DNA of 43,423 nucleotides, taken from NCBI GenBank assembly GCA_964529975.1, contig CAZGXW010000017.1, positions 1 to 43,423 of the forward strand. Reading direction: 5' to 3'. The notes beneath the pieces are model-generated. The model saw nothing but the letters and a program-made list of their open reading frames with translations. It did not search any database and had not been told where the DNA came from. Of the stretch, positions 1 to 7,897 are shown in pieces (position 1 is the first letter of the stretch; every line of letters starts with the position of its first letter). The stretch is from JADFMN01 sp964529975. Its GTDB lineage: Bacteria > Armatimonadota > Fimbriimonadia > Fimbriimonadales > Fimbriimonadaceae. A program made the position numbers and the translations under genes.

Positions 1-419
1 CCTGCGACGCCTACCACAGCGAGGTCAACGACTCCATCGGCTACATCCCGCGCGCCAAGTTCGATTGCGGCTCGTGGGTCGGCAGCATGACCCGCCAAGA
101 CATCGAGAAGGACTGGACCAACTACCTCGCCGGAGTCTTCCAATACCGCCCGCCTCGCCTCGAACTCCCACAGACCCACAAGGAGTTACTCCGCCCGGCG
201 ATGGAGGGCCTAACGGACGAGGAACTCGCCGAGCGACTGATGATCAGCGTCTCCGCCGTCAAAAAGCGTTGGACCTCGATCTACGACCACGTCTCGGCCA
301 AGGGCATCACCGCAGGGCTCCCGCCTTGCGAAGGCAAGCGCGGGCCAGAACGAAGGCGCGGCCTCCTCGACTATCTCCGTTGGCACCCGGAGGAGTTGAA
401 CCCGATTGCCGCCCACTAG
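1..419 (+). CDS. C-terminal part of a LuxR/HTH-type DNA-binding protein (5' partial)
   Basis: The frame is open from position 3 with no stop, so the gene begins left of the window; about 138 residues are visible. The middle carries a helix-turn-helix of the LuxR/sigma-4 kind (TDEELAERLMISVSAVKKRW, then SIYDHV), in which 'DEELAERL.IS..AVKKR' matches the turn and recognition helix. Family members bind DNA as transcription regulators. The C-terminal tail is basic (GKRGPERRR) and ends LNPIAAH. The upstream part, which would show a receiver, PAS or other sensor domain, is missing, so the signal it responds to cannot be told. An ATG at 87 is in frame, but the open frame upstream of it reads like protein, so I do not take it as the start. 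Confidence 0.6.
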   Translation, partial: CDAYHSEVNDSIGYIPRAKFDCGSWVGSMTRQDIEKDWTNYLAGVFQYRPPRLELPQTHKELLRPAMEGLTDEELAERLMISVSAVKKRWTSIYDHVSAKGITAGLPPCEGKRGPERRRGLLDYLRWHPEELNPIAAH

Positions 420-496
420 GCCCCAAACGTACACCAAAAGGACAGCGCGCCGGGACCCCGCCTAGGCTGGACAATCCCCGTCGACAGGAGAAAACT

Positions 497-1279
497 ATGT
501 TGACGAGGACACTAACGACTCTCACGCTCGTGACCCTTGCCGCCGCCGCGATGGCGTGCCCCTTCTGCAAGGTCAAGACCTCCGGACGCTTCGTGGGAGA
601 GGCGACCGTGGTCGGCAATGGCACGATGCACACCTTCCTCGACCTCGACGAGAACGGACTTCCGACCGCGCTCGGCGTGTCGCTCTCCGAGACCGCCTTC
701 GAAGGACTGACCCAAGAAGTCGACAAGTACGGCATGGGCCCCGAGTGGCGGCTGAAACTGCCCAAGCAGGCGGCCGGGCTCTTCCCTATCGACCACTTCG
801 CGCTCGACTGGAACCCCAAGGGCCACGAGCCAAAGGGCATCTACGACGTCCCCCACTTCGACTTCCACTTCTATCTGATCGACGAGAAGACCCGCATGGG
901 CATCCTCCCCGATCCGGAAGAACTGAAGAAGTGCGACATCCCTCTGCCCGCCGGCCAGATCGCGCCGGGCTACGTGTTCGCTCCCGGCACCGCTGTGCCT
1001 TGGATGGGCGCACACTGGATCGACCCCAAGACGCCGGAACTGAACGGCAAACCGTTCACGACGACGTTCATCTATGGCGCGTACAACGGCAACATCGCGT
1101 TCATCGAACCGATGATCACCAAGGCGTACCTCGAGTCGAAGCCCGACGCGACGTACGACATCCCCGTGCCGAAGCAATCGTGGAAGGCCGGGCTCTATCC
1201 GACCAAGTACACCGTGCGATGGGACAAAGCGCGCAAGGAGTACCAAGTGATCTTGCACGAGTTCGTCGAGATCAAGTAG
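497..1279 (+). CDS. exported TTHB210-like (DUF5602-type) protein
   Basis: 260 residues. The start at 497 is chosen because a CAGGAG ribosome-binding site lies just upstream and the first 20 residues form a signal peptide (LTTLTLVTLAAAAMA) with cleavage before CPFCK. The longer in-frame extension to 65 overlaps the preceding gene and does not look like protein. After cleavage the protein begins with a CPFC motif, followed by a beta-rich body with a PHFDFHFYLI segment near residue 120, which I associate with the TTHB210/DUF5602 family; that assignment is from memory and moderate. No catalytic residues are known to me. It probably acts outside the cytoplasmic membrane. It stands alone, convergent with the DinB-like gene, separated from it by a 17-bp-stem hairpin. 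Confidence 0.7.
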   Translation: MLTRTLTTLTLVTLAAAAMACPFCKVKTSGRFVGEATVVGNGTMHTFLDLDENGLPTALGVSLSETAFEGLTQEVDKYGMGPEWRLKLPKQAAGLFPIDHFALDWNPKGHEPKGIYDVPHFDFHFYLIDEKTRMGILPDPEELKKCDIPLPAGQIAPGYVFAPGTAVPWMGAHWIDPKTPELNGKPFTTTFIYGAYNGNIAFIEPMITKAYLESKPDATYDIPVPKQSWKAGLYPTKYTVRWDKARKEYQVILHEFVEIK

Positions 1280-1288
1280 CCAAGTCGA

Positions 1289-1331
1289 ATGCAGAGTGCA
1301 GAGTGCGCTACCGTCACTCTGCACTCTGCAT
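1289..1331. terminator. long perfect hairpin between convergent genes
   Basis: A perfect 17-bp inverted repeat (ATGCAGAGTGCAGAGTG at 1289-1305 and its complement at 1315-1331) with a 9-nt loop. Each arm contains a repeated GCAGAGT unit. It lies between a plus-strand stop at 1279 and a minus-strand stop at 1383, so it can serve as a bidirectional terminator. It lacks a strong T run, so a dispersed intergenic repeat is the alternative. Confidence 0.6.
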
Positions 1332-1382
1332 ACAATTGTTCAGCCATCGTTCAGCAACCGGTGCGCCACTGGTCGACGCCCC

Positions 1383-1871
1383 TCAATCAAACTTCCAATG
1401 CATCTCGCCGTCGTTCGCGAGCGCCTGGATGTAGTTGAGTTGCGCGTCGTGGTAGCCCGTGTGGTACGCGGTGAAACGAACAAGGTCGTACGGGGTGGTC
1501 GTGTCGTTTGGCAGTTGGATCGTACGCAACATTTCGTCCGCCGGGATCGCCGCTAGCGCCGCCTCGATGTCCTCGCAAGTCGCCGAGAACTCCTTGATCA
1601 ACGCGTCCTTGCTCTTCAGTTCGTCTGGTGCGGTGATCCAACCTTCGAATGCGAACGGCCCTGGATCTTCGCCCTTGAGGCGCTTCGCGATCCGCTTGTT
1701 GATCACGATAATCTCGTAAGTAAAGTCCGCCGGGGTGCGGGCGCATCCGCCGGGGCTCGTCGTCAACGCCTCCTCGCTCATCGCGTTCAAGTCGTCGAGG
1801 TAGTGGTCCTTGCAGTGCTTGAAGGCCTCCTGGGCCTTCGTCTTGAAGTCGTACTGGGTGATGGTTTCCAT
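1383..1871 (-). CDS. DinB-like four-helix-bundle protein
   Basis: 162 residues from ATG at 1871. The C-terminal segment YHTGYHDAQLNYIQA (H137 and H141) is the usual second metal-binding site of the DinB/YfiT-like superfamily, which holds thiol transferases and many proteins of unknown role. The first canonical histidine, expected near residue 50-55 (TYEIIVINK here), is not present, so metal binding may be altered. H19 and H23 near the N-terminus are other possible ligands. No signal peptide; cytoplasmic. It starts 15 bp after the stop of the dioxygenase gene on the same strand, so the two are probably co-transcribed. Substrate unknown. Confidence 0.7.
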   Translation of the reverse strand: METITQYDFKTKAQEAFKHCKDHYLDDLNAMSEEALTTSPGGCARTPADFTYEIIVINKRIAKRLKGEDPGPFAFEGWITAPDELKSKDALIKEFSATCEDIEAALAAIPADEMLRTIQLPNDTTTPYDLVRFTAYHTGYHDAQLNYIQALANDGEMHWKFD

Positions 1872-1886
1872 GGTCTTGCCCGCAGT

Positions 1887-2284
1887 CTATACGGAGGCGG
1901 TCGCGAAGTGCCTCTCCGGATCGTACGTTGGAAAGTCCGAATACGTGTTCACGGTTCCCGGCTCGCCACGCAAAAGCCACGGGCCAGGATGCTCCCAATT
2001 GGTGACCTTGGTCGAAGTCGGGATGTAGCGGATCGTCAGCCCGCGCCGCCATCGCTCGCTCGTGTTCGCGTTGCTGCCGTGAACAATCGTGGGCTGGTGG
2101 ATCGAGATGTCGCCCGGCTCCAAGCAAATATCTGTCCTAGTTGAGAGGTCAAAGTTGGACATATCCATCTCGTTCCTGAGAACCGTATCCGGCGCGCCGT
2201 GCAGTTCCTCTAGCCCTCTAATCCGCTCGCCGTGGGTGCCGGGAAGGACGTACATGCACCCGTTCCCCGCGTCCACAGTGTCCA
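1887..2284 (-). CDS. phytanoyl-CoA dioxygenase (PhyH) family protein, C-terminal part only
   Basis: About 132 C-terminal residues are visible; the N-terminal part falls in the adjoining run of Ns. The fragment has the hallmark end of Fe(II)/2-oxoglutarate PhyH oxygenases: a core strand NGCMYVLPGTH, then LEPGDISIHQPTIVHGS with the distal iron-binding histidine (VHGS), followed by NTSERWRRGLTIRY with the arginine that holds 2-oxoglutarate. The proximal HxD motif must lie in the missing part. The usual length is about 250-300 residues, so some 350-500 nt are lost, more than the 100 Ns shown. Family members hydroxylate small molecules; the substrate is not predictable. It lies upstream of the DinB-like gene in the same direction. 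Confidence 0.85.
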
Positions 2285-2384
2285 NNNNNNNNNNNNNNNN
2301 NNNNNNNNNNNNNNNNNNNNNNNNNNNNNNNNNNNNNNNNNNNNNNNNNNNNNNNNNNNNNNNNNNNNNNNNNNNNNNNNNNNN
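2285..2384. other. assembly gap of exactly 100 N
   Basis: Exactly one hundred N, the usual placeholder for a gap of unknown size. It removes the 5' part of the dioxygenase gene. The 59 bases between the gap and the stop of the next gene (2385-2443) hold no gene I can support; they could be the start of the dioxygenase or intergenic. Confidence 0.98.
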
Positions 2385-2443
2385 TACGCCACGCAATGCT
2401 GCGCCAGACCGAACCAGAAAGCACCGAAGACCGAGTTTCTCCC

Positions 2444-3088
2444 CTATCGGTCGAAGAACTTTCCGTCCACGACCTTCGGCCAAACGATCACCGAGCCCTT
2501 GAAAACTTTGATCCGCCATGCGGGTGTGTCCGGGTCGTAGTCGTCGACGTCCTTCGTGCCTAGGTCGTCGATCCGCACACAAACGTCCGTCAAGAACTCG
2601 ATGTGCGAAACGATCCCATCGGACTGCCGCGCAAAGACCTCGCCAAACTCCTGCAGTTTTGTCGCATGGCCCGATGCGTCGCCGCTGAACCAGTCCCATG
2701 AGAACGTCATCATTCCGGATCGACTTCCCATCAGCGCAAAGCCACCGACGGTCCCTGACCGCCCGAGCGTAAACTTCTCGCCGAGATCGATCAGGCATTC
2801 GTTGACCTCCCCGGTGCGCTGCATCTTGAAGTCGCTGACCTTCAGTGCGCGATCACCCTTCGTCAGCAGTTTCCCAGTCGCCGTGTCATACACTTCCCAC
2901 TTCAACTTGCCCCGCGTCCCGGGCTCCACTTTGATCGTTCCTGCTTCAAGCGGCCTGGGGTCTTCGGGCACATAGCCTTTCTGACCCTTGCCTGCTTGGC
3001 CGTCGAACTGGCCTCCAATGCAACCTGTGGTAACCAAGGTCATTAGGGCCGTCACTGCGGAGAAAGCTCTGCGTCCCATAGCAATCAT
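2444..3088 (-). CDS. exported lipoprotein of unknown function
   Basis: 214 residues from ATG at 3088; an in-frame ATG three codons later (MGRRAF) is also possible. The N-terminus is a lipoprotein signal: positive residues, a hydrophobic run and a VTTGC lipobox with C23, followed by a glycine-rich linker (IGGQFDGQAGKGQ). The rest is predicted soluble and beta-rich (TGKLLTKGDRALKVSDFKM, CLIDLGEKFTLG, DDYDPDTPAWRIKVFKG). I recognise no family. It ends FFDR close to the assembly gap and runs in the same direction as the dioxygenase. Its upstream region, shared with the divergent gene at 3169, contains a GC-rich inverted repeat. Confidence 0.65.
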   Translation of the reverse strand: MIAMGRRAFSAVTALMTLVTTGCIGGQFDGQAGKGQKGYVPEDPRPLEAGTIKVEPGTRGKLKWEVYDTATGKLLTKGDRALKVSDFKMQRTGEVNECLIDLGEKFTLGRSGTVGGFALMGSRSGMMTFSWDWFSGDASGHATKLQEFGEVFARQSDGIVSHIEFLTDVCVRIDDLGTKDVDDYDPDTPAWRIKVFKGSVIVWPKVVDGKFFDR

Positions 3089-3105
3089 CGTATCACGCTA
3101 GGCAC

Positions 3106-3146
3106 GCGCCGGGGGTTGCGGTCGAACGATTGTTGAACCCCCGCGC
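3106..3146. promoter_or_regulatory. inverted repeat in a divergent intergenic region
   Basis: GCGC-C-GGGGGTT at 3106-3117 pairs with AACCCCC-GCGC at 3136-3146, an 11-bp stem with one bulged C. It sits between the divergent starts at 3088 (minus) and 3169 (plus), where an operator or shared control site would be expected. No matching regulator is nearby. Confidence 0.3.
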
Positions 3147-3168
3147 CACCAAGAACGTATTAACCACT

Positions 3169-3852
3169 ATGAAGCGCACCGCCTTGACCGCGCTCGGGCT
3201 CGGGTTAGCCGCGGTCTCCACGGCCCTCACCCCTCTCGAAAACGTCGCCGCCCGGATCGCCGCCCATGAGGAGGCAAAGCCCTACCTCAGCGTCGAGTCG
3301 CGTATGCACGCCAAGGCCTCCTACGATGAACTCTTGCTCGACTACAAGCGCTACAACGATGGCATCGAGGAGATGCGCAAGCGCAAAGCAAGCGACGCGG
3401 AGCGCATCGCTTTCGCAAAGGAGGTTCGGAACGGTGCGGAGGCAAGGCACGCCGAACGTGTGTGGAAGGCCCTCACGTCCGAAGAGCGCGATCTCATGGT
3501 CCGCCTCGCGTGCAAGACCCAAGGCGTCACCGTGCTCCTCTACACAGATGCAAGCGAAATCGTTGGCCTGAGCAATCAGCAAAGGGACGACCTCAGGACG
3601 AAGCACGACGTGCTCTCGCGAGAGCATCGTGACCGCTTCAGCGGTTTTTCAAAGGAATGGATGGAGAAGGTCAATGCGGCGCAGTCGAACGAGGAACAGA
3701 AGTCGATCCTCGAGGCATACGCTGAGATCGCAAAGGGCCACTATCAAGAGTACGAGCGCAAGCGCGCCGCCATCGACGCTGCGTTCCTGGCATCGCTCAC
3801 GCCCTCACAACGCAAACGCTGGACCGAGTTGACGACCCTGCCGAAGAATTGA
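3169..3852 (+). CDS. exported helical protein, Spy/CpxP-like
   Basis: 227 residues from ATG at 3169; an in-frame start 13 codons upstream would put non-signal sequence before a good signal peptide (MKRTALTALGLGLAAVSTA), so the later ATG is chosen. The mature protein is almost wholly helical and charged. Two segments, LSNQQRDDLRTKHDVLSREH near residue 143 and LTPSQRKRWTEL at the C-terminus, resemble the LTxxQ repeats of the Spy/CpxP periplasmic chaperone and metal-sensor family, but the match is loose. It would act in the periplasm. It is single, divergent from the lipoprotein gene and followed by a REP-like palindrome. Confidence 0.55.
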   Translation: MKRTALTALGLGLAAVSTALTPLENVAARIAAHEEAKPYLSVESRMHAKASYDELLLDYKRYNDGIEEMRKRKASDAERIAFAKEVRNGAEARHAERVWKALTSEERDLMVRLACKTQGVTVLLYTDASEIVGLSNQQRDDLRTKHDVLSREHRDRFSGFSKEWMEKVNAAQSNEEQKSILEAYAEIAKGHYQEYERKRAAIDAAFLASLTPSQRKRWTELTTLPKN

Positions 3853-3896
3853 ATCGCTGTCGACGTCGTGCGGCCCAACGGACCGCGCTACGGTAG

Positions 3897-3951
3897 CCCA
3901 GGGCGAAGCCCTGGGTGAGTTCCGCACACGGTCGGCGCCCTGAAGGGGCGC
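3897..3951. repeat. REP-like double palindrome
   Basis: Two short palindromes in a row: CCCAGGGC-GAA-GCCCTGGG (3897-3915) and GCGCCC-TGAAG-GGGCGC (3935-3951). This pairing is one I recall as a dispersed intergenic element in Planctomycetes and related phyla; that parallel is from memory. It lies between convergent genes ending at 3852 and 3977, where it could also end transcription from both sides. Confidence 0.55.
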
Positions 3952-3976
3952 GTTCAGCGTTCCGCTAGCAACGAGA

Positions 3977-6508
3977 TCAGTGCCTTCTCTCTGGCACTCG
4001 CCACTCGAGCACGCCGGCGGAGAAGCCGTCCTGCAGTCGCAACGTCATCCGTAGCGCAGTCGTCACCACCGGCTCGAAGGGAACCCGGTTGTACACGTCT
4101 CGTGCGAGTCCATAAGTACCGAGTGCCTTCACCGGCCGCCAGGCTTCACCGTCCAGATATTCGACCGACCACGACGCCGGCACGCGGCACTCGCCTTCGC
4201 CTGTGTCGTCGAACCAGTACACGCTGGTCTCACGGATCTCGCGCGGCGTATCGAAGGTCGCTGAGAGCCACTCCTCGGTGCCTTTGTGTGGCCAGAACGT
4301 GTGCCGCGGAACGCCCTGGTCGTTCGACGACTTCGGCTCGACGCCGTCAGCGATCGCGTAGACGCTGTCGCCGCCCCAGGTGTGCGAAGCGCGAGCCTTG
4401 TACAAGCGTTTCGGAGCGACGGGCTTGGTCCATTGGTGGCCGTTCTCGCTCGCGGTCGGGAATGCGGAGATACGCAATCTAGCCGCGCCCATCGGGAGGA
4501 GAGTGATCGTCTCCTCGGGTTCGCTCGTTTTCGCCGGGCTGTCTTGCAGTTCTGCGACCAAGCCCGTCTCGTCGAGAGTCCATTCCGGAATGCGACGTGC
4601 TCTGGCGAACAACTGCAAAGGAACGCTCTCTGCGGTCCATGGGAAATCATCTTTCGGCCAGACGAGGTTTCTGACATCGAAGCCCTTCAACGTCAGCGCA
4701 TAGTTCCATGCGCTCGCGGGATGGATCTCCCAACTCGGCCACTCGCTCGGGTCGGCACCCTTCTGCCACCGTGCATCGTGGACTGCGGTCTCACCGCTTG
4801 CCACTTTGACGTACTTCTCTTCGATCTTCAGCGAGAACGTGAGCGGGCCAAAGTCGACAGAGACGCTGTTGTGGTTCGCCTCCCAAGTTCGAATGCGTAG
4901 CCCCATTCCAAAGTTCAACTCGACCGTGTCTCCTTCTTTCCACTCACGCTCCAAACGGAGGTACTTTCCTCCATCAACATAGAGCTCGTTGACCTGGCCG
5001 TTGACCGTGAACTCGCCGCGATCGACCCAACTTGGAATTCGGAAGAAGATGGGAAACTTCGTGTTTCCAGATTTGATCCTGATCGTAACTCCGCCCTCAA
5101 ACGGATATCTCGTGTCCGTCACGATCGTGACCGTCTCTCCCTTCCCCACTTTCGCGGTCACTTCGCTCGGTGAGTACATGACCGCTGCAAGCCCGTTGTC
5201 CGGTGTCGCCATCCAGAGGTTCTCGACAAAGTACGGCCAGCCTTGCGTGTGGTTGTGCTGGCAACACCGGTTGCTGAACGGGTTCATCACCAGGAACGGA
5301 CCGCCGTTGTCGATCCCCGGGTGGTGCGACTCGCTGTCGCTCACCGCCATGTTCGGCGCAGTCAAGTAGCGCAGCGACTTCATGTCCGGCATGAACGCCG
5401 CTGGAAGCGTGTTGAACGCGACGTCCTCGCAATGGTCCGCCCACATCGGGTCGCCCGTGATGCGCAGCATGTGCTGGTCGCTGTTCATCTGCTCGACGAT
5501 CCCGCAAGTCTCGATCGCCTGACGCGGGTCGTCGTATCCCGGGCGCGAGTTCTCGTCCCCTCCGAACATGCCGCCTGGCACCTGACCAAACCTCTCGCGG
5601 ATAACGCGGTGGTTGCGATAGGCTGCTTCTAAGTGCAACTTTTCGCCTGAAAGTTGCCAATACTGAGCGGGCTCTCGGAACGCCTGTGCGACGTTCACGT
5701 TATGCCAGTCGGGCAGGTCGAGGAACCAGTCCGGCCACTCCATCCCGCTCCGCTTCGACTTCGCGTTGCGGATGTCTTCAAACCGGTGGCGAGGCGATGT
5801 CCAGTCGGTCGTGCAGCGGTGGACCTTGTGCATCAAGTCGACCAAGAACGCGTCACCGGTGATGTTGTACAGCCACATCACGCTATGCAGGTTGTCGCCC
5901 CCGCGCACCTTTTGCCAGTATCCGTTCAAGAACTCATCGTCCGACACGCTCAGTTGGAACCGGAAGTACTTGGTCATCAGGTCGAGGACTCGCTTGTCTT
6001 CAGTCGCCTCGTAGTAGGTCTGGAGGCAATACAGCATGACCATGTTGCCCCAGTAGTCGCGCGTCGGGCCGTCGCCCATCGCGGGCCCAAAATCGCCGTT
6101 CGGTCTTTGAGATGCGATCGCGCCGTCGATCCAAACCTTCGCCTCCTCGATCGCCTTCTCGTCCTGCAGGATGTACGCAGTGCTGATGTAGCCCTTCAGC
6201 CAGTACGGCAGTTCTTCCCATCCCCACTCCCCTTTGCCCTCTTTGCTGAGCCACGCGTTGCCGTCTTTCTGCAGCCACACGCTGATCTCGCCGAGTTGTC
6301 CTGCGAGGCCTGCGTGCTGACGCTTCAACGTCTCGAGCAGCCAACCCTTCGGCTTCACTGCGCCGACTGGCAGTTTCACGAACGCGCCCGGATGCAATGG
6401 CGTGCGGTTGCCTTGATAGTGCTCGTTCGACTTGGACTTGTCGGGCCGGTCAACGACGGTGACGGACTGGTTTCCCTGCGTGGTCATGATCAATGCCGCA
6501 ATGAGCAT
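3977..6508 (-). CDS. GH127/DUF1680-type glycoside hydrolase (beta-L-arabinofuranosidase family)
   Basis: 843 residues. The N-terminal two thirds form the alpha/alpha-barrel of the DUF1680/GH127 family. The zinc site and nucleophile of characterised beta-L-arabinofuranosidases (Glu-x-Cys plus Cys-Cys) can be seen: E333 and C335 in AIETCGIVEQ, and C415-C416 in NRCCQHNHTQGWP. Family enzymes release L-arabinofuranose from plant glycans. A beta-sandwich follows, then a C-terminal module of about 120 residues (from near 720: ATFDTPREIRETSVYWFDDTG) resembling an F5/8-type carbohydrate-binding fold. The N-terminus (MLIAALIMTT) is only weakly signal-like, so export is uncertain. The gene is divergent from a sugar-binding lipoprotein with 36 bp between starts, suggesting shared control and a role in using plant sugars. 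Confidence 0.88.
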   Translation of the reverse strand: MLIAALIMTTQGNQSVTVVDRPDKSKSNEHYQGNRTPLHPGAFVKLPVGAVKPKGWLLETLKRQHAGLAGQLGEISVWLQKDGNAWLSKEGKGEWGWEELPYWLKGYISTAYILQDEKAIEEAKVWIDGAIASQRPNGDFGPAMGDGPTRDYWGNMVMLYCLQTYYEATEDKRVLDLMTKYFRFQLSVSDDEFLNGYWQKVRGGDNLHSVMWLYNITGDAFLVDLMHKVHRCTTDWTSPRHRFEDIRNAKSKRSGMEWPDWFLDLPDWHNVNVAQAFREPAQYWQLSGEKLHLEAAYRNHRVIRERFGQVPGGMFGGDENSRPGYDDPRQAIETCGIVEQMNSDQHMLRITGDPMWADHCEDVAFNTLPAAFMPDMKSLRYLTAPNMAVSDSESHHPGIDNGGPFLVMNPFSNRCCQHNHTQGWPYFVENLWMATPDNGLAAVMYSPSEVTAKVGKGETVTIVTDTRYPFEGGVTIRIKSGNTKFPIFFRIPSWVDRGEFTVNGQVNELYVDGGKYLRLEREWKEGDTVELNFGMGLRIRTWEANHNSVSVDFGPLTFSLKIEEKYVKVASGETAVHDARWQKGADPSEWPSWEIHPASAWNYALTLKGFDVRNLVWPKDDFPWTAESVPLQLFARARRIPEWTLDETGLVAELQDSPAKTSEPEETITLLPMGAARLRISAFPTASENGHQWTKPVAPKRLYKARASHTWGGDSVYAIADGVEPKSSNDQGVPRHTFWPHKGTEEWLSATFDTPREIRETSVYWFDDTGEGECRVPASWSVEYLDGEAWRPVKALGTYGLARDVYNRVPFEPVVTTALRMTLRLQDGFSAGVLEWRVPERRH

Positions 6509-6520
6509 GGGCGGATAGAG

Positions 6521-6529
6521 AGGTTACCT
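6521..6529. promoter_or_regulatory. AGGT-T-ACCT palindrome between divergent sugar genes
   Basis: A 9-bp palindrome in the 36-bp space between the GH127 gene and the solute-binding gene. Both promoters must lie in or overlap this space, so it is a reasonable operator candidate. It is short and could occur by chance. Confidence 0.25.
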
Positions 6530-6544
6530 GTCACACTTGTCTTG

Positions 6545-7897
6545 ATGCGGTTCCTGTTCCTGCTCCCGCTCCTCGCGATTATCGGCTGCGCCGGTGCGGA
6601 TAGAAACGTCGTTCGGATGGCAGATTGGAGCGGGGCCGGGGACGACAGCGAGTTCAACCGGCTCGTGCAGAGCGTGTACGACGATTTCGAAGCGGAGAAC
6701 CCTGGAGTCGACCTGCGCATCGAGGGCACGCCCGAAATGCAGGCGTACGTCACCAAGATGCTGCTCGGGCACGTCGCCGGGACCGCTCCCGACGTCATGC
6801 GCCTCGACGCGAGCAGCGCGGCCGTGTTCATCAACAACGGCGTCCTGCTCGACTTGTCCGAGTACATCGCTGGCGATCCGGAGTTCGACATAGGCGACTA
6901 CTTCCCCAACGTCGTGGACATCACGAGGCGCGGCGGTGCCGTATACGGGATCCCGATTGGGTTCACTCCCATGGTTCTGTACTACAACAAGGACTTGTTC
7001 GACGCGGCGGGTGTCGCGTATCCGGACGCAACTTGGACATATGCAGAGTTCCTTGAAGCTGCAAAGCGGCTGACGACCAAGGACGTCTACGGGTTCGAGT
7101 TCACGAACTGGATGGCGATGTGGATCCTGTTCCTTTGGAACAACGGCGGCGACGTGCTGTTGCCAGACGGGAGTCGTGCGGCCGGCGCGTTCGACTCGCA
7201 GCAGTGCCTCGAGGCAGTGCAGTTCTTGCACGATCTAGTGAATGTCCACAAGGTTGCGCCGACAAAGTCGCAGACCGCCGCACTCGGTGTCAACCTCTTC
7301 GCCCAAGGAAAGGCGGCGATGAAGATCGTCGGACACTGGGAGTTGGTCGATTACACGAAGGACACGGCGACAGTCAAAGTCGACCGCATCGGGGTCGCAC
7401 CCCCGCCGACCAACCTCGACCGTCCGGTGACTGTGATGTATGAGAGCGGGCTTGCGATCATGAAGAACTGCAAGAACCCCGACCTCGCATGGGAGCTGGT
7501 CAAATACCTGTGCAGCTACCGCGTGCAATCTCGCTACAACTCGACGGGCATCGAAGTTAGTGCGCTGAGAAGGATCGCTCAAGAGGCTGCTATGACTCGG
7601 TCCGTAGTGTCCTATTCAGGCCCACAAGCAAAACCCGGGGGTCAAATCGAGAGCCCACCGAAGCTCTTTCACAAGGGATTGGAGATCAGGCGAGTAGTTC
7701 CCCCTGGTCTCGAGCAAGCGTTCCTACAGATCGTCCCTCTTGCCCGTGGCCCCTGGGGAGCGAGGGTCGAGCGGTACAACCTCGTCGAACCCATCGGCGA
7801 AAAGATGATGGACCGCGTGCTCAACCAGGGCGTCTCCCCCGCCACCGCGCTCAAAGACGCAGCAAGAGAGATCGACCGGGAACTGGCCAAGCCTTAG
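6545..7897 (+). CDS. extracellular sugar-binding lipoprotein of an ABC transporter (family 1 type)
   Basis: 450 residues from ATG at 6545. The start MRFLFLLPLLAIIGCAGAD is a lipoprotein signal with lipobox IIGC (C15), so the protein is membrane-anchored outside the cytoplasm. The body has the features of family 1 extracellular solute-binding proteins: FEAENPGVDLRIEG, VAGTAPDVMRLDASSAAVFINNGVLLDLSEY and FTPMVLYYNKDLFDAAGV, the last being the usual YNKDLFxxAGV motif. These proteins deliver mono- or oligosaccharides to MalF/MalG-type permeases. No permease or ATPase gene adjoins it; one MalF-type permease lies 6.3 kb downstream. Its stop is interlocked with that of the convergent gene (TTAG at 7894-7897). 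The divergent GH127 gene suggests arabinose-containing sugars as ligand. Confidence 0.88.
   Translation: MRFLFLLPLLAIIGCAGADRNVVRMADWSGAGDDSEFNRLVQSVYDDFEAENPGVDLRIEGTPEMQAYVTKMLLGHVAGTAPDVMRLDASSAAVFINNGVLLDLSEYIAGDPEFDIGDYFPNVVDITRRGGAVYGIPIGFTPMVLYYNKDLFDAAGVAYPDATWTYAEFLEAAKRLTTKDVYGFEFTNWMAMWILFLWNNGGDVLLPDGSRAAGAFDSQQCLEAVQFLHDLVNVHKVAPTKSQTAALGVNLFAQGKAAMKIVGHWELVDYTKDTATVKVDRIGVAPPPTNLDRPVTVMYESGLAIMKNCKNPDLAWELVKYLCSYRVQSRYNSTGIEVSALRRIAQEAAMTRSVVSYSGPQAKPGGQIESPPKLFHKGLEIRRVVPPGLEQAFLQIVPLARGPWGARVERYNLVEPIGEKMMDRVLNQGVSPATALKDAAREIDRELAKP

Noticed and set aside
65..496. Long upstream extension of the TTHB210-like gene in the same frame
   Set aside because: It overlaps the HTH gene in another frame, reads as arginine/proline-rich shadow sequence, and the signal peptide with its ribosome site starts at 497.
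307..1324. Long minus-strand frames opposite the HTH and TTHB210-like genes
   Set aside because: They are antisense shadows: low-complexity arginine/valine/aspartate content, no ribosome sites, and the plus-strand genes explain the region.
2218..2443. A short minus-strand frame running into the gap as the start of the dioxygenase
   Set aside because: Only about 13 residues are visible before the Ns and none match the family; the true frame across an unknown gap length cannot be fixed.
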